Both the position numbers and the translations under genes were made by a program. A stretch of DNA of 64,000 bases from Candidatus Babeliales bacterium (lineage in GTDB: Bacteria > Babelota > Babeliae > Babelales > Vermiphilaceae): positions 22,865 to 86,864 of the forward strand of contig JAGVLK010000011.1 of NCBI GenBank assembly GCA_020049835.1, in the 5' to 3' direction. Of the stretch, positions 43,507-51,656 are shown piece after piece (the stretch's first letter is position 1; every line of letters starts with the position of its first letter). The notes beneath the pieces were generated by a model. That model had not been told where the DNA came from. It worked only from the letters and a program-made list of their open reading frames with translations, and did not search any database.

Positions 43507-44259
43507 ATGAATAAGCGATCATATTTATTGCTACTGTTGTTTGGATTCTGTTCCTTTGCATATGCATCAAAAGTTGGGTTACTTATTGTGGCAACCGGTC
43601 GTTATATTGAATTTGTTGAGCCTTTGCTTAAATCAGCAGATATTCATTTTCTAGCCGGTCATGAAGTGACTTATTTTGTCTTTACCGATCAAAAAATAGA
43701 TTTTTATCGTCGTATAAAGCGTCCTGTTGCGCGTATCGAACAAAAGCGTTTAGGATGGCCATATGATACATTGATGCGCTTATCTATTTATTATGATCAT
43801 CGTGATGCATATCAGGGATTTGATTATCTCTACGCCATCGATGCAGATATGCTCTTTGTTGATACCGTTGGATCAGAGATTTTGGGTGATCTCGTGGGGA
43901 CGCAACATCCCGGGTATTTCAACAGACGTGGTACCTACGAAACTGACCCACGATCGACGGCATATGTTGCTCCTCATGAAGGAGAATATTATTTTGCCGG
44001 AGGTTTTAATGGTGGGTCAAAAGATAATTTTCTTCATATGGCGTCTACAATAACAAAGCGAATACATCATGATTTTAATTTTTTTCCTAATAAGATTGCG
44101 ATATGGCATGATGAAAGTCATATCAATCGATATTTTATCGATTATAAGCCTACGGTAGTACTATCGCCATCATATTGCTATCCGGGAGGATTATCAATTC
44201 CGTATCATAGGCGGTTGGTAGCATTAGATAAAAATCATGCAGAATTTAGGAAGAGATAG
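43507..44259 (+). CDS. GT6-family (ABO blood-group type) glycosyltransferase with signal peptide
   Basis: GT6 enzymes add alpha-1,3-Gal or GalNAc, as in the human ABO transferases. This 250-residue protein has a signal peptide (about 1-20, ending AYA). Family blocks are IVATGRYIEF, VTYFVFTDQ, PYDTLMRLS, AIDADMLFVDTVG with DXD at 112-114, and LVGTQHPGYF. EGEYYFAGGFNGG and IWHDESHINRYF (Glu203) follow. From memory, most bacterial GT6 enzymes have NXN instead of DXD and need no metal; here the vertebrate-type DXD is kept. The start at 43507 has AGAGG nine bases upstream. GDP-fucose genes lie in the same island, which matters because ABO acceptors carry fucose. Confidence 0.92.
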   Translation: MNKRSYLLLLLFGFCSFAYASKVGLLIVATGRYIEFVEPLLKSADIHFLAGHEVTYFVFTDQKIDFYRRIKRPVARIEQKRLGWPYDTLMRLSIYYDHRDAYQGFDYLYAIDADMLFVDTVGSEILGDLVGTQHPGYFNRRGTYETDPRSTAYVAPHEGEYYFAGGFNGGSKDNFLHMASTITKRIHHDFNFFPNKIAIWHDESHINRYFIDYKPTVVLSPSYCYPGGLSIPYHRRLVALDKNHAEFRKR

Positions 44260-44262
44260 TTT

Positions 44263-45165
44263 TCATGGGAGTATCTTTTCAAGGTATCGGTTGAGCGCAT
44301 AAGTTTTTTTTGCGTGGTATTCAGTATCTTGGTTATTCCAATTTGTGCCACCTCGATAATGCAGGAATGTATTATTATAGTAAAATTCTACGTTATGAGC
44401 CGATTGCAAGAACTCTATTTCAGGATCGCTCATGTGCTTGCTTTTGAGAAGTTCAGTATTATGAGTACAAATAAACCATTTATGGGTGCGACAATCTTCG
44501 CACGCAAAATTTGCTGAATGCCAATATTGCAATATATTGCGGACCGGAACTTCCGGATTATTTTTGAGATAGTAGTAGCTATAGCCACCAGCATCGATTG
44601 GACGCTCATCTATTTTTCCGCAATTAAAGGTAAGTGTGCGATGATTGGGTAAATTGGGCATATCCAGGAAAGTAAGTCCATGCCATAGATAGGAAATATG
44701 TCCGTTGTGAATTCGCGCAGCGCCGATTCCAAAACCTTTCATAAAATCACGAATACAAAAAGGTCGTGTAAGAAATAGGTCAGAATCTAACAGGGCAACT
44801 ATGTCATCATGATCGAATCCGAGTTCATTTAAGGAATATTGCACTACGTTGACATTTCTTACCGTAGGGTGATTGTAATTTTCACCCGGTAGTCGTTCCA
44901 AATAAGGGCGGTCATGAATTTCTTGCGGAATTTTAATATGTCTTATGTTGAGGGCATCACAGGTAGACTTAATTTTATCGGTTATTGCTTGGTCGCGAGA
45001 ATCATCAAAAACTACAAATTCATAATCATCTTCTAAAAATGCAGCAAATGTTTTGTGTTGAATTTCTATAAAATCAGGGCGATTATAACTATAGGTAAAA
45101 ATAACTATTTTTGCAGAAGATATTGAGCTAACAAGTAGTGATACGAGTAATAATAATTTATACAT
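44263..45165 (-). CDS. GT-A fold glycosyltransferase-like protein with signal peptide, family B copy 2
   Basis: This 300-residue protein has a signal peptide (about 1-18). A fold with IVIFTYSYNRPDFIEIQHKTF, FVVFDDSRD and the metal site VALLDSDLFLTRPF follows. The end FLHYRGGTNWNNQ matches the copy at 37701 and the remnant at 45200. Compared with copy 1 it lacks the Cys-rich insertion in the middle. GAGAGG lies six bases before the ATG. It converges on the GT6 gene with three bases between stops. Confidence 0.8.
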   Translation of the reverse strand: MYKLLLLVSLLVSSISSAKIVIFTYSYNRPDFIEIQHKTFAAFLEDDYEFVVFDDSRDQAITDKIKSTCDALNIRHIKIPQEIHDRPYLERLPGENYNHPTVRNVNVVQYSLNELGFDHDDIVALLDSDLFLTRPFCIRDFMKGFGIGAARIHNGHISYLWHGLTFLDMPNLPNHRTLTFNCGKIDERPIDAGGYSYYYLKNNPEVPVRNILQYWHSANFACEDCRTHKWFICTHNTELLKSKHMSDPEIEFLQSAHNVEFYYNNTFLHYRGGTNWNNQDTEYHAKKTYALNRYLEKILP

Positions 45166-45199
45166 GATAACCTCTCAAATAATATAAATTTTCATACAA

Positions 45200-45319
45200 T
45201 CAAAGAATTCTTTTAATGTACTGAATCAGCGCAGCATTCTTTTTCACGTTATATTCTTGGCTTAACTCATTCCAGTTCGAGCCAGCTCGATAAACAATAC
45301 CATAATACTTTTTCTGCAT
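45200..45319 (-). pseudogene. remnant of a third family B glycosyltransferase (start and C-terminus only)
   Basis: A 39-residue frame starts at an ATG with AAGGAAA upstream (45319) and ends with TGA at 45200-45202. After about seven residues it reads IVYRAGSNWNELSQEYNVKK, which lines up with FLHYRGGTNWNNQDTEYHAKK at the end of the adjacent intact gene. It looks like an internal deletion that kept the ribosome site, the first codons and the last about 33 codons. It could still be translated. Confidence 0.65.
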
Positions 45320-45409
45320 AATGTTTTCCTTCAATGTTAAGCTTTCTTTCATGATTACATCAATACTTAAGATCAATCGTAAAGTTAAATGATTCTGACG
45401 TGAGGAATA

Positions 45410-46321
45410 TTATCGTACAGAATCCGGTCGCAACGTACTTTTGCTGCCACTAAAAATATTTCCAAGCTCGCTTAAACGTGCTGACATAGGTTTTTTAGAT
45501 GGTGAGGTATGATCGTGCGAAGGTTTGCAAGCCGCTTGCTGTTCTTGTGCCTGCGCTGTTTGTTTATCCAACAGCAATTGAACAGTGGCTATAAGTTTTA
45601 TTTGTTGTTGTTGTATTTCTTCTTGCCGACTAACGAGTAAATTAATTCTATGGAGTAAGTCGCCAGATTCAAGTGCTGCCATAGTGACAGCTGTATCACC
45701 AATGGTTTGTACGAGCTTGGTAAGTTGTTTTTCACGCTCGGCAACTTCATCTTTAGCGTTTTGCTTTTTAGCCTGCCAATTTGAGATTTTTATTTCAAGC
45801 ATAGCTTGATCTTTACGCAATTGGTCTATTTCTCCAAGTTTTTCTAATTTTTCTTTAAGAACTTGATTTTCACTGCGCAACTCATCTACCTGTTGTTGCA
45901 ATAGGAGAGCTGCAGATGCAGGAGATGATTGCGACGCAGATGGCTCTTCGTGTACTGCAATTGTGGGTATCAGACCAATTTTATGTGCGCCTAATGGATG
46001 ATGCATCGAATTGCTGCGCAGCGGAGTAGTAGGTCTTGCAGGAGATGGACATGGCGAAGAAGTTTCAACAGAAATAATTGTTTTGCTGCGTTCGCGACGG
46101 TGACCTCCTAATTTGTGTTTTGGGTGTGCATCAATTGTTGGCATTTCAGTAAAGCTTTTACTCATATGTGGAGTGCCGGTGCGACGTAATGGTGATGGTA
46201 TATTCATATCCTCATGCGATGCATCATGTGGTTGGCCGGGAATGCACAATAATAACCGTGGTGAAGAATCGCCCGCATAAGCGAGTGGGCACAGTGACAA
46301 CAATGTTAACAACTTTTTCAT
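45410..46321 (-). CDS. secreted coiled-coil protein with Ser/Pro-rich N-terminal region
   Basis: The start is at 46321, where AAGGA lies eight bases upstream and a signal peptide (about 1-16, ending AYA) begins. The 303-residue product has a disordered Ser/Pro/His-rich segment (about 20-140, with TSSPCPSPARPTTPL), then a coiled coil (about 143-260) rich in Gln, Glu and Leu. The tail is basic and Ser-rich. No enzyme domain. It could be an exported scaffold or effector; this is inferred from the signal and the disorder. It is divergent from the ankyrin gene at 46453. Confidence 0.7.
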   Translation of the reverse strand: MKKLLTLLSLCPLAYAGDSSPRLLLCIPGQPHDASHEDMNIPSPLRRTGTPHMSKSFTEMPTIDAHPKHKLGGHRRERSKTIISVETSSPCPSPARPTTPLRSNSMHHPLGAHKIGLIPTIAVHEEPSASQSSPASAALLLQQQVDELRSENQVLKEKLEKLGEIDQLRKDQAMLEIKISNWQAKKQNAKDEVAEREKQLTKLVQTIGDTAVTMAALESGDLLHRINLLVSRQEEIQQQQIKLIATVQLLLDKQTAQAQEQQAACKPSHDHTSPSKKPMSARLSELGNIFSGSKSTLRPDSVR

Positions 46322-46452
46322 TGATGCATCCTTTTTATTAATAATCAATGATATGATAACTTTGTTACGTTCATGTGTAGGTATAGCATAAGGTGATACG
46401 TAGAGTAAAGATTTTCAATACGCAGCTAGTTTTAGAACAAAGGAAGTCACGT

Positions 46453-48675
46453 ATGGTAAATGGCTATGTTCTTATAGGTATGCTTTCTTTTTTTGTCACC
46501 GATCATCATGCAATGGACCGCCGCAATGGCACACGCGGCATAAAGTCTACGGGTATACAGGCTAGATTGCAAGCTCGGCAAACGGCACAGAGTGCTATGG
46601 TTCAAAGCATAATAAAGCAAGATCCCAAAGCTCTAGAAATTGCTTTACGCAATCCATTAGTAGATCCTAATAAAATAGCAGATGATCAGTTGCCGCCGAT
46701 TGTAAGAGCTATGCATACGGGTGAAGATGTAGAAAAACGCAGGCGCATGGTTCAAATCTTGCTTAAGTACAAAGCAGATCCTAACATTCCATCGCACAGT
46801 GTGCCAAAGGGTCATAAAGATTGGAAGCAGCATATCGGTTTATTTCCGCTTCATGTAGCAGTAAGTCAACAAGATCCCGTACTTGTAGCAATGCTTTTGC
46901 AGGCACATGCTCGCGTGCATGTTTTGAGTGAAGTATTGTCAACGCGCGATCCAGAAGCTATTGCAAACATACAATCAATGCCCTTACATTATGCATGCAG
47001 TCCTGGTATGCCGCTTAATTTTGATATTGTACGGATGCTCGTGCGGGCAGGTGCAGGCATTCATACGGTTGAAGAAGGTTCAAAACAAACACCGTTACAT
47101 TTAGTAGTTGCTAATGGTAATTTACAAGCGATAGCGTTTCTATTAAAAGAGGGAGCATGCAGCGATAAAGTTAACGCAAGTGGCTTTACGTCGGTTCATG
47201 AAGCGGTTATGCGTGATGATATCTGTGCTATCTGGTTACTCTGCAAAGAAACGCAGATGAATCATTGCAGAAGGCATCCCGATGAGCACATACATAAGCA
47301 GATTATGGCATTGACGCACATTACGGATGAAGAACAGCTACATCGTGCGCAAGAATTGTATAAGCCGTATTATCTGTTATTTGAAAATTATACACCGCTG
47401 CATTTTGCAATAACGAGTGCTTCTTTAAGAATGTTGCAAGAGCTGTTAATATTAGGTGCTGATCCTAATAGTGAAGCTTTTCTTGGTGTACGTCCAATAC
47501 ATTTGGCAGTTTTCTCAGGTGATATTAATGTTACACAAGAGATAAGGCGTGAACGTGTGCGTGCATTATTAGCAGCCGGTGCAGATCTGAATGTTCAGGG
47601 ATATCTGCATATCGATCATCGACTTATCTATGTGACACCGCTGCTATTGGCGCTGCGCATGCATTTCTATGATCTGGTTGATGATATGTGTAGTTGGTAT
47701 GCGCATCATAAGCGTACTATAAGAACACCACATATAAGTTATATGCGTGCCGTTTTAAAAAGTTCTCATTTGTCATTTGAACAGCAATATGCATTAATAC
47801 AAAAATTTATAGCTCTTGACGATGATCTCGCTTATGAAAATAATGTGGGAAATATGTTGCATATAGCAGTTGCAAGCGGAGCAGATCCATGCATGATTGA
47901 ACATTTAATTCGATTGGGAATACCTGCTGATCAACCAAATAAAATGGGATTGACTCCACTTGATGTTGCACTCACTTTGGAAGAAAAACGCCTGATTGAT
48001 TGTCTGAAACCTTATGCAGCAGCCAGATTATCACAATTGCATACAATTATTCTTGGAGATAGCGCTGCGCAAGAACAAGAAGCACGGCGTATGTTTGATA
48101 GTCGTATTGGTGATATTACACGACTGCATGAATATATGCTTTTCTTTAAGGATACGCCGGGAATTAGATCTATTATGAAGGTTTTGCAACTTTGTGGTAC
48201 TGAAGAAGCGCTAAAAAAATATGAAGCTCCACGCAAGCAAGGGGCAATTAATACAGCTCGTGGTGCATTATTTGAACTTAATGCTGCGTATCATTTAATG
48301 CTTGAACGATATGAGATTACCTCATTTCGCGCAAAATATGGTGGGCTGGAGTTTGATATTGAAACGCCGGAATTTCTTGTCGAATGCAAAAATATTAACT
48401 GGTCAACAATAGTGGGCAAGCGTATTAATGAACTTAAAGATTCTTTGCAGCGGCATAATGAGGTGGTTAAACGCATTGGTAAAAAATATCTGTTTTATTC
48501 AAGAAATTCCATACCCAAAAATTGGCAAACATGGCTTGCCTGGCAAGATATTGCTTGGGTTGAATATAAAGATATCCCGTCGCCAAGCCAAAATAAAATA
48601 CGTGAACAGCATCTTATGCCTTTGGTGAGCGAACAAACAGCGCAGTTCCAAAAAACCAGCTCGTCGTATCAGTAA
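46453..48675 (+). CDS. secreted ankyrin-repeat protein with C-terminal PD-(D/E)XK nuclease-like domain
   Basis: The start at 46453 has AAAGGAAG upstream and begins a signal peptide (about 5-20); a 46393 start would add 20 residues. The 740-residue product has about ten ankyrin repeats between residues 60 and 540, with TPLHLVVANGNLQAIAFLL, TPLHFAITSASLRML and RPIHLAVFSGD. Residues about 595-720 form a separate domain with Glu608 (ALFELNAAY), Asp635 and Glu644-Cys-Lys646 (LEFDIETPEFLVECKN). This is the order and spacing of a PD-(D/E)XK nuclease. An exported nuclease with ankyrin repeats suggests a toxin or host effector (inference). Its 3' end overlaps the convergent FkbM gene by 62 bp. Confidence 0.82.
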   Translation: MVNGYVLIGMLSFFVTDHHAMDRRNGTRGIKSTGIQARLQARQTAQSAMVQSIIKQDPKALEIALRNPLVDPNKIADDQLPPIVRAMHTGEDVEKRRRMVQILLKYKADPNIPSHSVPKGHKDWKQHIGLFPLHVAVSQQDPVLVAMLLQAHARVHVLSEVLSTRDPEAIANIQSMPLHYACSPGMPLNFDIVRMLVRAGAGIHTVEEGSKQTPLHLVVANGNLQAIAFLLKEGACSDKVNASGFTSVHEAVMRDDICAIWLLCKETQMNHCRRHPDEHIHKQIMALTHITDEEQLHRAQELYKPYYLLFENYTPLHFAITSASLRMLQELLILGADPNSEAFLGVRPIHLAVFSGDINVTQEIRRERVRALLAAGADLNVQGYLHIDHRLIYVTPLLLALRMHFYDLVDDMCSWYAHHKRTIRTPHISYMRAVLKSSHLSFEQQYALIQKFIALDDDLAYENNVGNMLHIAVASGADPCMIEHLIRLGIPADQPNKMGLTPLDVALTLEEKRLIDCLKPYAAARLSQLHTIILGDSAAQEQEARRMFDSRIGDITRLHEYMLFFKDTPGIRSIMKVLQLCGTEEALKKYEAPRKQGAINTARGALFELNAAYHLMLERYEITSFRAKYGGLEFDIETPEFLVECKNINWSTIVGKRINELKDSLQRHNEVVKRIGKKYLFYSRNSIPKNWQTWLAWQDIAWVEYKDIPSPSQNKIREQHLMPLVSEQTAQFQKTSSSYQ

Positions 48676-49282
48676 AATCGGCACCAACGAGCGTAAATCC
48701 TTGGCTTTCAAGCCATGCAGTAACTTTAGGATATTGTGCTTGATCTTTATATGCTTGCACAAAATGAACTTCAGTCCAGATGGCTCGTACCGTTTGTAAT
48801 ATATGCGGACTTGCTTGCATAACCGGTAATTCATAACCTTGTAAATCGAGCCACAGCAGGTCTATATGGTCTATATTGTTTTGTTGTGCCCATGCATCAA
48901 TAGTTGTGGTTGGCACGGTAATAGGTTCATTAAAGGTAATGGGTGACCATTGCAAACGTTCTTGTGGTTCCAATAATGAGCCTGCTTGGCTGTGCTTGCC
49001 TGGACGTTTTGGATGTTCGCAAGGCCAAAATGTGTGCGTACCTTCAGTAGCGCCGAGTGCAAGCGGTACAGGATTAATGTGCCGATATGCTGCAGTTGCG
49101 TTTTCTAATTTTGAAAATAGCTCAGGTACCGGTTCAAATGCATAGATGATTGCCTGCGGCCAATGTTGTGCCATGCGGATACTGTCTTGCCCATGAAAAG
49201 CTCCGGCTTCCAGAATAATTGGATGTTCAGGAATGTAGCGAGCGATCACGGCAAGTTTATCTTGTGTGCGAATGTGGAGCAT
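48614..49282 (-). CDS. FkbM-family methyltransferase
   Basis: This 222-residue protein has the class I SAM fold of FkbM O-methyltransferases: PIILEAGAFHGQDSIRMA, IIYAFEPVPELFSKL, VPLALGATEGTHTFW, TTTIDAWAQQNNIDHIDLLWLDLQGYELPVM and IWTEVHF. FkbM proteins methylate sugars or polyketides. It has no signal peptide, unlike the other methyltransferases of the island. Its ATG follows the stop of the sulfotransferase gene directly (TAAATG), so the two are coupled. The 3' end overlaps the ankyrin gene. Confidence 0.88.
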   Translation of the reverse strand: MLHIRTQDKLAVIARYIPEHPIILEAGAFHGQDSIRMAQHWPQAIIYAFEPVPELFSKLENATAAYRHINPVPLALGATEGTHTFWPCEHPKRPGKHSQAGSLLEPQERLQWSPITFNEPITVPTTTIDAWAQQNNIDHIDLLWLDLQGYELPVMQASPHILQTVRAIWTEVHFVQAYKDQAQYPKVTAWLESQGFTLVGADFTDTTSWFFGTALFVRSPKA

Positions 49283-50071
49283 TTATATCTCGTAGCCAAG
49301 TTTGGCACACAATGATGTACCAATGCGTTTAAAGCTGGCATAATGGTGCGGTTTAAAATGCTTTTTCCATGCACCCAGTGTAGTTCCTTTTTTAAAGAAA
49401 CCAAACCAACCATTGGAACGTTTTTGTGTAATTTCTTGCAATCTATCGGGCATCAGCGTAATGCCTAAAAATTTGGCGATACGGTTAATCTCTTGCATGC
49501 GCTCAAGATCTGAACCTGAAAGTTTTTCAAACGATACAACTAGTATATTATTGCGGTCCATCCATGGTGTCCATAATGTGTACAGATCTGCAATGCCATG
49601 CATATGATACAGCTCATCAAATGGATATTGTGCAGCATAATATTGGCTGCCTTCTTCAATCAGCTCGAGTAAAATAGTGTCCATATTTTTGCCTTGTGCA
49701 GCAGGAATATATTTTTTGTGGTCGTAAATGGTTTGCGCGGTAGAACAAAGTTGATCGCGTGGGTCGCGGGTGATATATATTACTTTTGCATCATACTGTT
49801 CAACAAGTGCACAATTATGCTCATTGCAGACAGGTGTTCCGGTAAGTATGTCAAAGCGATCACCAAGTAAACGCATCTGCTCATCGGTAAGCAACACATC
49901 ACCGGCTATGGCAGCTTTACGTTTGGAGTGAGTTATTGAACACAAAATATCGGTAAGCATAGAAATGCCGGATTTTGGTGCGCCGGTGGTGATAATTTTA
50001 AATGCTGAAAGTGATGTTGATAGACTAATTAGTACTAGACACAATATACGATTAAGCATAGTGCAACTCAT
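49283..50071 (-). CDS. sulfotransferase-like protein with signal peptide, copy 2
   Basis: This 262-residue protein has a signal peptide (about 8-22), then IITTGAPKSGISMLTDIL as the 5'-phosphosulfate loop and VIYITRDPRDQLCSTAQTI as the 3'-phosphate site. FEKLSG and a C-terminal KGTTLGAWKKHFKPHH tail follow. The layout equals copy 1 at 33808. The start could also be 50059 (MLNR); neither has an ideal ribosome site. It is coupled to the FkbM gene downstream. PAPS as donor is family knowledge; the acceptor is unknown. Confidence 0.82.
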   Translation of the reverse strand: MSCTMLNRILCLVLISLSTSLSAFKIITTGAPKSGISMLTDILCSITHSKRKAAIAGDVLLTDEQMRLLGDRFDILTGTPVCNEHNCALVEQYDAKVIYITRDPRDQLCSTAQTIYDHKKYIPAAQGKNMDTILLELIEEGSQYYAAQYPFDELYHMHGIADLYTLWTPWMDRNNILVVSFEKLSGSDLERMQEINRIAKFLGITLMPDRLQEITQKRSNGWFGFFKKGTTLGAWKKHFKPHHYASFKRIGTSLCAKLGYEI

Positions 50072-50223
50072 GCCTTATAATAATGGTTTAGGAAATAATA
50101 GGGGGAGACTCTATTTTTTAAGATACATTATCTCATAATCAATGCAAGCTCTTTAAAAAACAAGCTTTTTTGTTATACTTTGCATAATATTATTGCAGAC
50201 TACTCAAGCAAAGGACATCACGT

Positions 50224-50886
50224 ATGGCAACAAGAGCATTGATGATAGCAATCTTTTTTTCACCTCTTATATATGCTGCAGCCGATAGTTCAGTAGCGGT
50301 TAGTCAAGTTACCGTTGCTGATTTAGTTTGCAGAGGACGCATATTATTACACAGTGCAGTAGCAACAGAAAGCACATCTGGTGAAGCGTATCTTAATTTA
50401 GTTGATTGTGGATTAACGAGTCTATATGGATTAAAAACGTTGCCGGGCATAACAAGAGTGCAGCAGTTAGATATCCGTAACAATAAGATAGCAGCGTTAA
50501 CACGAGAAGATATGGCGTGCATGCCCCATTTAAAACATATATATGCCGGTGATAACCAAATTGAACATATTGCAGAAGACACATTTGCAGATAATCCTCG
50601 TCTTATAGGCATAAGTTTGTCGAACAATAAATTGCAAGATGCATCAGCTATTGTGCGTGTATTTACTCAATTGCAGCTTATTGATCTTGCCTGCAATAAA
50701 TTGAATTCGTTCAGACCGCGTGTCGATAATCCTGCATTGCAATTTTGCAACGTAGCGCATAATCCCGGGCCATATGGAGAGCCTGATACGGGTACGATGC
50801 CTTTGCGATGTCGACAATTAAGACGATTTGGAGATTTGCCCATATTTTGTACAGAAGAATATTATAACATGAAGAGGTCAAGATGA
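50224..50886 (+). CDS. secreted leucine-rich repeat protein, copy 1
   Basis: This 220-residue protein has a signal peptide (about 1-20, ending YAAA). It then has about five leucine-rich repeats (residues about 55-185) with LNLVDCGLTSLYGL, LDIRNNKIAAL, IYAGDNQIEHI, ISLSNNKLQDA and IDLACNKLNSF. Such repeats bind other proteins. No enzyme domain is present. It overlaps the next LRR gene by four bases (ATGA), so the pair is co-translated. As an exported LRR protein of a host-associated bacterium it may contact host proteins (inference). Confidence 0.85.
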   Translation: MATRALMIAIFFSPLIYAAADSSVAVSQVTVADLVCRGRILLHSAVATESTSGEAYLNLVDCGLTSLYGLKTLPGITRVQQLDIRNNKIAALTREDMACMPHLKHIYAGDNQIEHIAEDTFADNPRLIGISLSNNKLQDASAIVRVFTQLQLIDLACNKLNSFRPRVDNPALQFCNVAHNPGPYGEPDTGTMPLRCRQLRRFGDLPIFCTEEYYNMKRSR

Positions 50887-51500
50887 TTGTACGTTTATTA
50901 ATCACCATATGTAGTGTGGGTTATGTTTTGGGAGCTGCATCAGCATCTGCAGGTGCGTTAACGGTGGCAGATTTACTTTCGGGTGGAGATGATATACAGC
51001 TGCTGTATACACATGGTGAGGTTGTGCTCAATCTCGCGCGCAAAGGTTTAACAGGGCTTGAAGGGTTAGGCACTATAGCAGGTATTACCACCGTACAAAG
51101 ATTAGTAGTATCTAATAATAAATTACGGTCACTTAAAAAATCTGATTTATCATGTATGCCATCATTAAGATTTCTTCATGCTGACTGTAATCAATTGGAG
51201 TCTATAGAAGAAGATACCTTCTTTTCTCATTTTGATCTTAAAGGGTTAAATTTGATGTGTAATAAATTGCAAGATGTTACAGCAGTTGTAGCGGTATTTT
51301 ATCGTTTAACACATATCGATCTTACAGCTAATCAGGTAAAATCTTTTGAGCCTACATGCAAAAATGAAAATCTACGTTATTTGAGTTTGGTTCGCAATGA
51401 ACATGATGGCTATTGGCCGCTTCATCGTAATATTTATCAATGTTGCCCGCAATTACACCCGGTGCCAAGAAGTCATGGAGAGTACTTTTATTGTGATTAG
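50883..51500 (+). CDS. secreted leucine-rich repeat protein, copy 2
   Basis: This 205-residue protein is a tandem paralogue of the gene before it. It has a signal peptide (about 1-20), LTVADLLSGGDDIQLL matching the first copy's N-terminal block, then repeats LNLARKGLTGLEGL, LVVSNNKLRSL, LHADCNQLESI, LNLMCNKLQDV and IDLTANQVKSF. The repeat number and order are the same, showing a whole-gene duplication. The C-terminus is short and has two Cys residues. Confidence 0.85.
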   Translation: MIVRLLITICSVGYVLGAASASAGALTVADLLSGGDDIQLLYTHGEVVLNLARKGLTGLEGLGTIAGITTVQRLVVSNNKLRSLKKSDLSCMPSLRFLHADCNQLESIEEDTFFSHFDLKGLNLMCNKLQDVTAVVAVFYRLTHIDLTANQVKSFEPTCKNENLRYLSLVRNEHDGYWPLHRNIYQCCPQLHPVPRSHGEYFYCD

Positions 51501-51556
51501 GTGATACAGAAATCACGGTAAAACCACACATTTTTAGGCTATTCAATGTATGTTAC

Positions 51557-51585
51557 TTGACAGCCAATCTTTTATGTTATACTAT
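51557..51585 (+). promoter_or_regulatory. promoter of the 51657 glycosyltransferase gene
   Basis: A perfect -35 TTGACA (51557-51562) is followed by overlapping -10 candidates TATACT (51578-51583, 15-bp spacer) and TACTAT (51580-51585, 17-bp spacer). Confidence 0.5.
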
Positions 51586-51656
51586 AAACTATAGCACAAA
51601 GGTTACCTACCTATGTACCATAAAAGTACATGGAACAAGCAGATGAAGGATACTTT

